A stretch of 37,767 nt of DNA from an uncultured Actinomycetes bacterium (GTDB lineage Bacteria > Actinomycetota > Actinomycetes > S36-B12), in assembly GCA_903960135.1 (NCBI GenBank), contig CAJBZP010000092.1:1-37767 (forward strand). Reading direction: 5' to 3'. The number at the start of each line of letters is the position of its first letter. Position 1 is the stretch's first letter. Of the stretch, positions 1 to 10,000 are shown piece by piece. The translations under genes and the position numbers were made by a program. The notes beneath the pieces were generated by a model that was not told the origin of the DNA, ran no database searches, and saw only the letters and a list, made by a program, of their open reading frames with translations.

Positions 1-21
1 AGTCCCGCGAGACATAAACAA

Positions 22-53
22 CTGGCCCCAAACCAACAGCGGTCAGGGGCCAG
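22..53 (-). terminator. Terminator-like hairpin downstream of small ORF A
   Basis: Inverted repeat CTGGCCCC (22-29) / GGGGCCAG (46-53); minus-strand read-out continues TTGTTTAT. Confidence 0.6.
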
Positions 54-61
54 AGCAGGGT

Positions 62-85
62 TTAAACACCCCACCTAGTGGTAGG
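62..85 (-). repeat. Conserved 24-nt 3' UTR block, copy A
   Basis: Minus strand CCTACCACTAGGTGGGGTGTTTAA matches 21/24 to 25534-25557 (CCTACCGCTAGATGAGGTGTTTAA); both copies begin 8 nt after the small-ORF stop codon. Confidence 0.75.
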
Positions 86-93
86 CAAGGGTG

Positions 94-273
94 CTACTCC
101 TCATTACCCTCAAAGCAAAACAGGACCCCGAAGCACAAATGGGGGTTCGCGGTTTGGGGTGCCACCGATACCCCGCCGAGACCGGCTGCACCGGGCCGCA
201 CCCAACCAACACCGAGAACCAACCGCTCACTAGCCACCGAACTAACCGGGGCACTAACTTCCACACTAGGCAT
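94..273 (-). CDS. Small protein A (59 aa), paralogous to 25352-25525
   Basis: Manual translation MPSVEVSAPVSSVASERLVLGVGWVRPGAAGLGGVSVAPQTANPHLCFGVLFCFEGNEE*; SD-like GAAAGGA upstream; paralog with mostly third-position differences. Below the length cutoff of the ORF track. Confidence 0.7.
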   Translation of the reverse strand: MPSVEVSAPVSSVASERLVLGVGWVRPGAAGLGGVSVAPQTANPHLCFGVLFCFEGNEE

Positions 274-465
274 TTAAATGTCCTTTCCGAAGGGGTAGCG
301 GCCCGCAGGTGAGCCCCAACCAAAGGGGAACACCGAAACCACCAAAAAGCAATAGCGAAACGCCAAGTGATTCCAAGGGAAGGTCCACTTGTTGGTCCAC
401 TTGAAGAGCGGTTGGCCCGGTTTCACACTGGTGGTATGCACGTCTGGGAAGCCACCAGTTAAGTG

Positions 466-1143
466 CTAGTTAACACCCGGCAGATTCCAAGAGACCCGAT
501 GCAGTGGGCTCGGGCCGAGGTCGCGCAACGCCGCCAGGTGCTCCGGCGCTGCATATCCCTTATTTCCGTCCCAGCCAAAGGCTGGGTAATCCTTCGAGTG
601 GTTGACCATTTGCGCATCGCGCTCAACTTTGGCCAACACACTTGCGGCGGCTACCGCCGAGCAGGTCATATCGGCCTTGACTTTCATGACCACCGGGGGT
701 GGCTGCCAATAATCGGCGAGATCATCGAAGAGACCCGGGCGAGGTGGCGTCAGCCAGTCGTGACTTCCGTCAAGGAGCACCACGGCTGGACTTGCCCCAG
801 CGTCGGCTAGGGCCAAAAGGGCTCGACGACCCGCAAGTCTCAGCGCTGAGATAATTCCGACGTCATCAATCTCCGCGTTGGTGGCGTGACCAACACTCGC
901 AGCCACACACCAGGCCAAAATCAACGGTGCCAACTCGACTCGGCGCGAAGCCGTTAGCAACTTCGAATCGCGGACGCCATCGGGCGCCGGAAACGTCTGC
1001 GCGGAGATAACCACCACCCCAACGCTGACCGGCCCCGCTAATGCACCGCGACCGACCTCGTCCATGGCTGCCAGCGTGCCACCGTGCTCACGCATCAGTG
1101 CTCGCTCCACCCGCAGGGTCGGAGCAGTCGCAGTGGAGGTCAC
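466..1143 (-). CDS. rnhB: Ribonuclease HII
   Basis: AAMDEVGRGALAGPVSVGVVV and VKADMTCSAVAAASVLAKVERD motifs typical of RNase HII. Confidence 0.95.
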   Translation of the reverse strand: MTSTATAPTLRVERALMREHGGTLAAMDEVGRGALAGPVSVGVVVISAQTFPAPDGVRDSKLLTASRRVELAPLILAWCVAASVGHATNAEIDDVGIISALRLAGRRALLALADAGASPAVVLLDGSHDWLTPPRPGLFDDLADYWQPPPVVMKVKADMTCSAVAAASVLAKVERDAQMVNHSKDYPAFGWDGNKGYAAPEHLAALRDLGPSPLHRVSWNLPGVN

Positions 1144-1207
1144 GACGCAACTATCGCCGAAAGCTCACCTGCCCGGGTAGTCAGGTCCCAGCACATAGAG
1201 TGCCCAC

Positions 1208-2305
1208 ATGGTTTGCCCTTCGGTTGACAAAGTCCGCATCGGCCTCGCTGCATTAGGCGCCACCGTGCTCCTTTCCTCCTGCAGCCCCGGCCCATCGGCC
1301 AGTGCGCCAGAGCCAGGTTCCAGTTCCAGTAGCCCGGCCGCGAACCCGGCGCCGACCAGTGCACCACCCACCACAACACCGACGCCTACACCCACTCCAA
1401 CACCGACACCGACACCGATTGTTTTACGGTCGCCATTGACCGGCCTACCCGAACCCAGCCCGAAGCCGGTGCTGGTAGTAAAACTCGATAACACAGGCAA
1501 TGCACAGCCACATGCCGGACTTAGTTCTGCCGACGTCATTTACATCGAGGAGGTCGAATGGGGCCTGACCCGCTTAGCCGCCGTGTTCTCCGCCACCATC
1601 CCTGACCGAATCGGTCCGGTGCGATCGGCCCGCATCACCGACATCGACTTGCTGGCGCAGTACGGCAGCCCCGCATTTGCCTTCTCTGGCGCACAGCGCA
1701 AACTTTGGCCGATGCTCGATGCGGCCGACTTCGAGGATGTCTCGGCCAATAAAGGTGGCGAAGGCTACTCGCGCGACTCCGGCCGACGCGCGCCCTACAA
1801 CTACTTTGCCGACGGCAGCACAATGCTAGAAAGAGCGCCAGAAGCCTCACTCAGTAGCGATATCGGATTCATCTTTGACGAAGCCACCCCCCTTGGTGGC
1901 CGGTCAGCAAGCAAAGTTTCCACGGAATGGCCATCGGCCAGCGCCCGTTTTGTTTACGACCCGATCATGGGTAATTACAACGTCCGGCTAAACGGTGAGC
2001 CGGCCAAGGGTGAGGAGATTGACGGCAGCCAACAGGCCGGCACCGTCGTCATCCAGTTTGTCCAGCAAACCGCCTCGAAATTCCAGGACCGCAGCGGCGG
2101 CGTCACCCCGGTCGCCAAGACCGTAGGAACAGGTAAAGCACTTATTTTGCGTGATGGCAAGGCCTGGGATGTCACCTGGAATCGTCCGAGCGAGGAACTT
2201 GGTACCACATTCGCACTAGCCGATGGCACGCCGATGCAATTTAAGCCCGGGCAAGTTTGGGTCGTGCTGGTAGACCGCGACCGAACGGCGAAGATTATTC
2301 CTTGA
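1208..2305 (+). CDS. DUF3048 (YerB-like) lipoprotein
   Basis: Lipobox LLSSC, Ser/Pro/Thr linker with (PT)n, then SPLTGLP...ARPVLVVKLDN-like and RIGPVRSARITD motifs of DUF3048. Confidence 0.85.
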   Translation: MVCPSVDKVRIGLAALGATVLLSSCSPGPSASAPEPGSSSSSPAANPAPTSAPPTTTPTPTPTPTPTPTPIVLRSPLTGLPEPSPKPVLVVKLDNTGNAQPHAGLSSADVIYIEEVEWGLTRLAAVFSATIPDRIGPVRSARITDIDLLAQYGSPAFAFSGAQRKLWPMLDAADFEDVSANKGGEGYSRDSGRRAPYNYFADGSTMLERAPEASLSSDIGFIFDEATPLGGRSASKVSTEWPSASARFVYDPIMGNYNVRLNGEPAKGEEIDGSQQAGTVVIQFVQQTASKFQDRSGGVTPVAKTVGTGKALILRDGKAWDVTWNRPSEELGTTFALADGTPMQFKPGQVWVVLVDRDRTAKIIP

Positions 2306-2834
2306 CGAATGGGTCATTTAGAGTAACGGCCCAATGATGCAGGACGCTGGTGCGCAAAACGGTATCTTGAATCGAACGGTTGGTTGGGCTCACCACGACC
2401 CAAAGCAACCCAATCGGTAAACCTATTGAGAAAATGGCTCGGGCAGCCGAAAGGGCCCATGACAACCGATTGCCTTGGTGGTCCACCACGAGCAACCCCA
2501 TCATGTGATTGCCTAATGTTCGACCCGATAACGCCCACGATGCTGTCCAGTAGGCCCACAGCAACACGAAGCCCGCAGCAAAGAACCAGGTAGTTACCGG
2601 CATCTGAAACACATGGATTGGGGCTAGTAATAAGAGGAACAACCAGAGCAGCCCATAGCTAATGAGCATGACGATCAGGACAACCGCGATATCGATCCCG
2701 ACGGCCACGGCCCTGGTCACCAATCCCGACCGCTTCCCCTGCACCGCCTGCGCCGCCTTGGGGATTGTTATTGCAGCTGGGTTAACCACCTCACCGGATG
2801 CCAGTTGCCTCCGAAATTTCTGAAAGCTCGTCAT
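2295..2834 (-). CDS. RDD family membrane protein
   Basis: RAVAVGIDIAVVLIVMLISY...SGRTLGNHMMGLLVVD, RDD-like pattern with TM helices. Confidence 0.8.
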   Translation of the reverse strand: MTSFQKFRRQLASGEVVNPAAITIPKAAQAVQGKRSGLVTRAVAVGIDIAVVLIVMLISYGLLWLFLLLLAPIHVFQMPVTTWFFAAGFVLLWAYWTASWALSGRTLGNHMMGLLVVDHQGNRLSWALSAARAIFSIGLPIGLLWVVVSPTNRSIQDTVLRTSVLHHWAVTLNDPFVKE

Positions 2835-3373
2835 GGCTGGTCTTCCAAATCAAATTTGAGTGGCGATTCAACTTTGCGACCCTTGCGCCGCAACAGCAAA
2901 GAATCTGCAATCTTGTTAACTAAATTATCAACAGAAAGCGCCTGCAGCCGCGCCGCGTTCACCGCATCTGTCGCAACTCCACCGGTTGACTCGCGAATTA
3001 TCTTAGGTAGATCTATCTCAGCGATAATGTAATCCGCAATATCAACCATCGGCACCCGGTCAATGATTTCGTCCATGTTGGCCTTGGCAACAATCGCGTC
3101 GATGTCAACATGGTCGAGCACGATTTGGGTCAGGTCTATTCGATCGATGATGGCACTTACGGCGAGCGGGACAACTCGATCGAGTGCGGCATTGACTCCG
3201 TTGGAGACTGTGCTTTCGATTGCGGATGTAACGGCCCCAACTATCCCGGTTGCCACCCCCAATAACGCACTCACCGAATTAGCGGCCGGGACCTCAACTC
3301 CCACGATGGGGTTTGTCACCAAGACAACTTCCTGCCCCAGCCCAGAGTCAGTTTGGCTCCCCGGGATCGTCAT
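2831..3373 (-). CDS. Hypothetical protein, translationally coupled to the RDD gene
   Basis: 4-bp overlap with the downstream RDD ORF; repetitive amphipathic stretches (IIDRIDLTQIVLDHVDIDAIVAKANMDEIIDRVPMVDIADYIIAEIDLPKII). Confidence 0.6.
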   Translation of the reverse strand: MTIPGSQTDSGLGQEVVLVTNPIVGVEVPAANSVSALLGVATGIVGAVTSAIESTVSNGVNAALDRVVPLAVSAIIDRIDLTQIVLDHVDIDAIVAKANMDEIIDRVPMVDIADYIIAEIDLPKIIRESTGGVATDAVNAARLQALSVDNLVNKIADSLLLRRKGRKVESPLKFDLEDQP

Positions 3374-3403
3374 AGGCCAATCATGTCCTAAACCCGGGCT
3401 CGG

Positions 3404-4723
3404 GTGGGCTTAGGTATCAATCAAGCGCCAACCGGCCCCTTTCGATCATCTGTCGATCACCGACCGGATATCGTGCAGCCTGTGCGAGCCGCCAAATGGA
3501 CCCTACTGGTAGTCGGTGCCGTGATCTTTTCACTGCTGATGACGTTGATCGCCGCATTCGTCTCGAGCACCCAACAGACCGAGGCGACTCAAAGTGGCCT
3601 GGAATCGTTCTACACCCCGCCAAACCCGATTCCGACCAAGCCCGGAACCTTGATTAGAACTGAGCGGCTCGACGTCGATGTCCCCGGAGCGACCGCGTAC
3701 CGCATGCTCTATTCATCGCAACGGCCAGACGGTGCACCAGCAGTTTCCGGCGGCATGATGTTTATTCCCGACGGGCCCGCGCCCACCGGTGGCCGCAAGG
3801 TGGTGGCCTGGGCGCACGGCACGGTGGGGCAAGGGGATGCCTGCACCCCGTCACGTTCGACCAATCCACTTCAGGACACCACGAACTGGCTCGATCAGAT
3901 GATGCAACTGGGATGGGTGGTTGTCTCCACCGATTACGCGGGGATGGGCACCCCCGGGCCTAATCTCTATCTGGTAGCGCAGGCCGAGGTGCGCGACGTC
4001 GTCAACTCAGTTCGTGCACTTCAGGAGTTCCCGCCCGGCAACGCAAGTACCGACTACGTTGTTTGGGGGCACTCACAAGGTGGGCATTCATCGCTTTGGG
4101 CTGGCCACCTCGCACCGGAGTTAGCGCCGGAGTTAAACCTGATCGGGGTGGCCGCAGCGGCCCCCGCCGGTGAACTCGCTTTGATCATGGGGGCGCAATG
4201 GGATACCGCAGTCGGTTGGGTGATCGGGCCGGAAATTGTCGAGTCCTGGCCCGTTGTGTACCCAAACCTGCCACTCGATGGAAGCATCTCGCCGGCCGGC
4301 CTAGCAAACTTTGCCCGATTAGCAAACGAATGTATCGCCCCGGCAGCGATTGAGGGTATGGTCCGCACCGACTTAGGCGACAAGTTCTTCATGGTGGATC
4401 CGACAAACACCGAGTGGGACACCAAGGCACGTGAGCAAACCCCGCCACCGCTTCCGGCTTCAATGCCAGTTTTCATCGGGCAAAGTACCGCCGATGCGGT
4501 CGTCCTGCCCTGGCCTAATGCGGTGCTCCAAGAAAAGTGGTGCCAAGCTGGATCCACGATCGAGCTACTTTGGATTGGCGTGGTGAGCCATCAGGACACC
4601 GCGATGACGATCGGACCCGCCGTTGTGGATTGGCTAGCCGATCGTTTTGCCGGACGACCGGCAACTCGCACCTGCGATGTAGCTCCGCCGGTTAGTGCGC
4701 CGGCTGGCAAAATTACCGGCTAG
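3404..4723 (+). CDS. Secretory lipase-type alpha/beta hydrolase with N-terminal membrane anchor
   Basis: N-terminal TM segment; WAHGTVGQGDACTPS, VVWGHSQGGHSSLWAG nucleophile elbow (GHSQG); C-terminal H in VVSHQDT. Confidence 0.85.
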   Translation: MGLGINQAPTGPFRSSVDHRPDIVQPVRAAKWTLLVVGAVIFSLLMTLIAAFVSSTQQTEATQSGLESFYTPPNPIPTKPGTLIRTERLDVDVPGATAYRMLYSSQRPDGAPAVSGGMMFIPDGPAPTGGRKVVAWAHGTVGQGDACTPSRSTNPLQDTTNWLDQMMQLGWVVVSTDYAGMGTPGPNLYLVAQAEVRDVVNSVRALQEFPPGNASTDYVVWGHSQGGHSSLWAGHLAPELAPELNLIGVAAAAPAGELALIMGAQWDTAVGWVIGPEIVESWPVVYPNLPLDGSISPAGLANFARLANECIAPAAIEGMVRTDLGDKFFMVDPTNTEWDTKAREQTPPPLPASMPVFIGQSTADAVVLPWPNAVLQEKWCQAGSTIELLWIGVVSHQDTAMTIGPAVVDWLADRFAGRPATRTCDVAPPVSAPAGKITG

Positions 4724-4739
4724 TGCGCCTGCTGGCGGA

Positions 4740-5276
4740 TTAGGCGGTTAGCGGCCCGGTCTTCGCGGTCGGGAAATAATTCTGGCCGATACCAGAAGTC
4801 CGCTTGGGAATCATCACGGACCGAAACCATGAGACGATTTCATCACCATCTTGATTCAACCCGCGGGTCTTCATCCGAATTATGCCAAGTTCAGGCCTCG
4901 ATGAGCTCTCACGTTTTTCCAAGCAGATAGATTCTGCATACAACGTGTCACCGATGTAAACGGGATGGGTCAATTTAATATCGGTCCACCCGAGATTCGC
5001 GACTGCGTTTTGGCTCATGTCGATTACCGACAAGCCAAGGACCAGCGCCACGGTAAATCCGGAGTTAACTATGACTCGGCCGCCAGTAATCGGATTACTT
5101 TTGGCGAGATCTGCGTTGAAGTGGTTCTGATTAGTATTGCAAGTCAATAGCGTGAACCAAGTTGAGTCCGCTTCGGAAATGGTGCGCCCGAATGGGTGCT
5201 GATAGGTGGTTCCGACCACGAAGTCTTCATAGAAAAGACCAAGAACGGCTGGTTGCACAGCATCCGAAGTTGTCAT
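4740..5276 (-). CDS. MaoC-family dehydratase (hotdog fold)
   Basis: GTTYQHPFGRTISEADSTWFTLLTCNTNQNHFNADLAK, MaoC-like pattern. Confidence 0.85.
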   Translation of the reverse strand: MTTSDAVQPAVLGLFYEDFVVGTTYQHPFGRTISEADSTWFTLLTCNTNQNHFNADLAKSNPITGGRVIVNSGFTVALVLGLSVIDMSQNAVANLGWTDIKLTHPVYIGDTLYAESICLEKRESSSRPELGIIRMKTRGLNQDGDEIVSWFRSVMIPKRTSGIGQNYFPTAKTGPLTA

Positions 5277-5291
5277 GCGGGCAAGTATGGA

Positions 5292-5678
5292 CTATTGCCC
5301 GGGCGTGCCATCACCGCGGTTACGCCAACGATCTTCCATTCGATCCATGAAGCCGTTTGACGACTTTTGCTTGCGCGGGGCTGCCGGCAGATCACTCTCG
5401 GTTGCCACCGGCGCCGGCGCCTTGAATGCGGAATAAGCAATAAACGCGCTCACGAGCATTACCGCAAACCCGGCGATGCCAATTGCGATCATCATGGTCG
5501 CCACGCCGGTCAAAACCAGGCCCATTCCAATAAGTACACCCAATACGCCAAGGGCGGCCCGACCGCGGGAGGCCCGACTATTCGCCGACCGCAAACTGGT
5601 GGCGAATTTAGGGTCCTCGGCGTAGAGGGCTTTCTCCATCTGCTCTAGGAGGCGCTGCTCATGCTCAGAAAGTGGCAC
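5292..5678 (-). CDS. DUF3040 membrane protein
   Basis: N-terminus MPLSEHEQRLLEQMEKALYAEDPKFATSLR characteristic of DUF3040, followed by TM segments. Confidence 0.9.
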   Translation of the reverse strand: MPLSEHEQRLLEQMEKALYAEDPKFATSLRSANSRASRGRAALGVLGVLIGMGLVLTGVATMMIAIGIAGFAVMLVSAFIAYSAFKAPAPVATESDLPAAPRKQKSSNGFMDRMEDRWRNRGDGTPGQ

Positions 5679-5762
5679 CGCTACTCCTCTCGCGCCCGTG
5701 GCCGGATCTACCTACTAAGGAACACAATAGGCTGGACTTGCCAGAAGCGAAACCCAGCCACC

Positions 5763-7028
5763 TCATTCGGTTGAATTATCTGCCGGGTCAGCCCGCTCCA
5801 CCAGCCGGCCCGGAAGTACCGCACCGGCCCCAAATCTGGCCCGCAGCGCGTCGACCGCCACCTCGGCTTCCCGCCGGCCTTGGGCTGGCGCCCCTAAAAC
5901 CAACTGCTGGGCGGCCCCATCGGCGGACCGGAGCCCCTCCGCCCGCACCCCCACTAGCCGGACCCGGACCCGCTCCAGCCCCAGGCTGTCGTAAAGGGCT
6001 CGGGCGGTTTCATAGAGCTCCTGGGTGACGTCGGTCGGGCTGGTCAGGGTCCGGGAGCGGGAAACGGTGGTGAAGTCCGAAAATCGGACTTTGATTGCAA
6101 TAGTGCGGGTGACGTATCCGGCGCTGCGGACCCGGGTGCCGACTTCATCAGCTAGGTGCAGGAGTTTTGCGTAAATCAACTCCGGGTCGTCAATGTCTTG
6201 ATTAAAAGTCTCTTCGGCACTAATGCTTTTTTCCGGTTCATGTGGCGTGACCGCGCGCGGGTCAATCCCCCACGCCAACGTATGCAGGTGGGTACCGGTG
6301 GCCTGCCCCAAGGCCCGCCGCAGGGTGGCAACTGGCATATTGGCGATATCGCCAACCGTGTAAAGACCCAACCGGGTCAACTGCTCCTCCGTCCGCTCCC
6401 CAACCCCCCATAAGACGGCAACCGGCAATGGGTGCAAGAAGGCCAGGACTTGGTCAGCCGGCACCACCAGGACCCCATCTGGCTTGCATCGAGCCGACGC
6501 AATTTTCGCAACAAACTTCGTGGTGGCAATGCCCACGGAACAGGTAATGCCCTGTTCGTCTACCACCCGCGATCGGATTAGTTCCGCTATTGCAATCGGC
6601 GAGCCTAGGCGCCTGATCGTGCCTGAGATGTCCAAGAATGCTTCATCAAGACTCAGTGGTTCTACCAATGGCGTAACCGAATTAAACAGTGCCATCACAT
6701 TTCGACTTACTTCTGCGTAACGTCGGTGATCTGGGGCTATAACTACCGCCTCCGGGGCCAGGCGCCGGGCCCTTGACATGGGCATCGCGGAGTGCACCCC
6801 GAGGGCTCGAGCTTCATAGGTTGCCGACAACACCACCCCTCGGCTGCCACCACCTACGATGACCGGCTTGCCTTGTAGTTCGGGGCGAGTACGCAACTCA
6901 ACTAGTGCGAAGAATGCGTCCATATCGATATGCAAAATGGTGCAGCCGGCGTCGTCACCGTGCTTCTGCGGACCGCGCTGCGCGAGGCCGCCGGACCGAC
7001 GCACCTGGTTGCGGCTCATGCCGACCAT
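5763..7028 (-). CDS. dinB: DNA polymerase IV (Y family)
   Basis: ILHIDMDAFFALVELRTRPELQGKPVIVGG; EPLSLDEAFLDISG; both catalytic acidic motifs intact; C-terminal QQLVLG clamp-binding-like motif. Confidence 0.93.
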   Translation of the reverse strand: MVGMSRNQVRRSGGLAQRGPQKHGDDAGCTILHIDMDAFFALVELRTRPELQGKPVIVGGGSRGVVLSATYEARALGVHSAMPMSRARRLAPEAVVIAPDHRRYAEVSRNVMALFNSVTPLVEPLSLDEAFLDISGTIRRLGSPIAIAELIRSRVVDEQGITCSVGIATTKFVAKIASARCKPDGVLVVPADQVLAFLHPLPVAVLWGVGERTEEQLTRLGLYTVGDIANMPVATLRRALGQATGTHLHTLAWGIDPRAVTPHEPEKSISAEETFNQDIDDPELIYAKLLHLADEVGTRVRSAGYVTRTIAIKVRFSDFTTVSRSRTLTSPTDVTQELYETARALYDSLGLERVRVRLVGVRAEGLRSADGAAQQLVLGAPAQGRREAEVAVDALRARFGAGAVLPGRLVERADPADNSTE

Positions 7029-10000
7029 CTTCCACCAACATTGGGCTCATCCGCTATCAGCTCGAAAACTGCACTTGGTCCCCCCGCGAGCCAGTGTTCT
7101 CGAATTGAACCCAAACTCCAGCATCCGGTCGCCCGGATCGAGACCCCCCGCGGCCCGGTTCGCCTAATGTGCCCGCGCACCAAAACCAGCCAAGAACTGA
7201 AGACGGTGCTCGCATATGCGCCTTGGGCGTCCTCAAAGAATGTCGCGTCAACCGGCCCGGTGCTGTCGTCAAGAGTAAGAAAGATAACCCGGCGACCAGA
7301 TCGAATCGGTGGAGTCTGGGTCGCTACTTTAACTCCGGCGACTAATACTTCCTGCTCGGACCTACATGACAAAATATTGCTTGACCAAACAGTGCCGAGG
7401 GATTTAAGCATCGGAGCATAAAAATCAATAACATGACAGCGAACATCCATCTGGAGCACCTCAAGTTCGGCCCGCACCAACTCGGTAGTTGTCATCTCCG
7501 GTAGGCCGGATGGCTCAACTAGTACTGGCTCACCGCCTAGGTCGAGGGAAAGTTGCGTCGTACAGTCATTGCGAGTGCGCTCGTACTGAGCGAGATCAGC
7601 GATCTGCAGCAATAGATCGCGTCGGGTCAATTGACCCCGGCGCTTGGCCCGCCCCTCAAACCCGAAACCGTACAGTGAATCAAAAGCGCCAGCGACGACA
7701 ATGCGCTCAATGATTGGACGCGATATCCCGGCGCGCTGCCAAGTATCGACAATTGATGAGTACGGCTGGCCGGCAATAATGCCTGCACACTCACTCGCCG
7801 AGATGCCTTTGACATCAGTGAACGGAACCCGGATGGAATCAGCTTCAACAAGGTAGGTATCGGACGACGCATTGATATCAAGGCCCAGTACCCCTACCCC
7901 GTGGTTGCGCGCATCGTCAAGAAGCAACCGCTTCGGATACATGCCTGGATCATGGGTAAGAATCCCGGCGTAGAAAGCCGCTGGGTAATGGGTTTTGAGC
8001 CACGCCGACTGGTAAGTCGGTAGCGCAAATGCAGCGGCATGCGCTTTACAGAATCCAAAAGCTGCAAATGCCCGCAGGATCTCCCAGACCTCCTCGACAA
8101 CCGTTAGCTGGTAGCCACGGGTTAAGGCTGCTGGATAGAACCAGGCGCGCACATCATCTAGCCCTTCGGTTGAGTTCATACTTCGCCGGGTCTCATCTGC
8201 TTCAGCAAGTGAGCAACCGGTCATCACCGATAGCACTCGGAGTACTTGTTCATGGAAGACCACTACTCCGTAGGTTTCGGCCAGCGCCGGACGTAAGTCT
8301 TGATGCAGATAGTGCGCCTGACTCCACCCTTGCCGCGCTCGCAGGAACGGCGTAATCATGTCGGATTTAACAGGGCCAGGGCGAAATAGTGAGATATCAA
8401 TGATGAGGTCATCGAAGGTTTCTGGGGCGAACTTGCCTATTAGCTCACGTTGCCCGGGTGATTCGATTTGGAAACAGCCAAGAGTGCGAGTTGACCTAAT
8501 TAACTCGAAAGTCGCACGATCATCAAGGGGTTCGTCATCAAGAATTATGCGCCTGCCGGATGTGCGCTCAACCTCGTCGATGGAATGGGCGATTGATGAC
8601 TGCATGCGCACACCAAGTACATCAAGTTTGAGTAAGCCCATCTCCTCGACATCGTCTTTGTCGAACTGACTCATCGGATACCCAGCGGCACTTGGCTCCA
8701 CCGGAGTGCGATTAAGAAGCGAGATATCTGACAGCAATACTCCGCAAGGATGCATAGCCACATTGCGCGGCAAACCATCAAGGGCCTCAACCAAGCCAAG
8801 AAAGCTATCCAATTGACCGCTCGCAGCCAACCGACCAAACCCCGATGACCGCAACTCGGGTAAATCACTCAAGGCTGCGCGCGCATCGCGGGCTCGAATG
8901 CGCGGGAAGGATTTCGCAAATGCATCAATTTCGGTTGGCGGTAACCCAAGCGCTGCACCAACATCACGGACCGCATGCCGCACCCGATACGTCTCCATCA
9001 TTGATACGCAGGCCACCCGCTCGGTACCAAAACGTTCATAGATCCAGTCATAAACCTCAAGTCGCCTCGCTGATTCGACATCTATATCAATATCTGGCAG
9101 TACCCGGCGTAACGGTGACAAGAAGCGCTCCATCAACAACCCATATCGAATCGGGTCAACACCGGAAATCCCAAGTAGATGATTGACGAGGCAGCCCGCA
9201 CCGGAGCCACGTGCAGCTACTCGAACACCCCGGCCTTTGATCATGCTTACGACCTCGGCGACCGTCAAAAAGTAGCCGGCAAAGCCTAATCGCCCGATAA
9301 CATCAAGTTCATCCGTAAGTCGATCCCGCGCGAGTCGCTGCTCAGTGCGAACCGAATAGCGTTTCGGGATTTGCTGTTCGCACTGCCACTGCAGTTGCGC
9401 CTGCGCTGTCATTTGCTCAACCGCAGACCCGACCAACACCGCACGCTCTGGGACATACACCTCACCAAGACCAAGATCGCGGCGCCCATCAATCACGGCG
9501 GATTCGGCAAGTGTTCGGGTATTTCGTAGAAGCTCCGCCGCACTGCACCCAGCAGCGCTGGCAATATCTTCGGCAATAGCGGCCATCGCTGAAGTGCCCT
9601 TGAAGGCGGCGGCGCCATTCCCGAGTTCAAGCTGACGTGAATTCAGTGGCACTAACTGACGGGAGGCGTCCAGCACATCGGCGGTGCGGGCATCTTCACT
9701 GCGCAGATAGCGCACCGCGTTAGTCAGCACCGGGGTGAGCTGCGACTGCGTCGCCCAACCCAGCAGCCGAGCAGCGGTGGCTTTCGAATATGGGTGCCGG
9801 CCTACCCGATGGTGGTTAGCGACGGCAATGAATAGGTTCGAGCCGAAGATCTCACGCCAAGGCTCGACTATGGCCGCGGCTCCAGTTTGACCGTGCTTGG
9901 TGAAGTGTCGGCCAAGTGCCGAGTCGGGACCAAGTAGCGCAACAACATCTGCTGAATTAGCGGGTATCGCAGCCCACGGTACCCAAGGGGTGCCGCGATC

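Noticed and set aside
75-323. 82-aa minus-strand ORF in the supplied track
   Set aside because: Same strand but a different frame from small ORF A (94-273), which has an SD-like site and a paralog; the 82-aa frame is not conserved at the second locus.
1378-1422. Tandem ACACCGAC-like repeat
   Set aside because: Codes for the (PT)n linker after the lipobox of the DUF3048 lipoprotein; low-complexity coding sequence, not a CRISPR or regulatory repeat.
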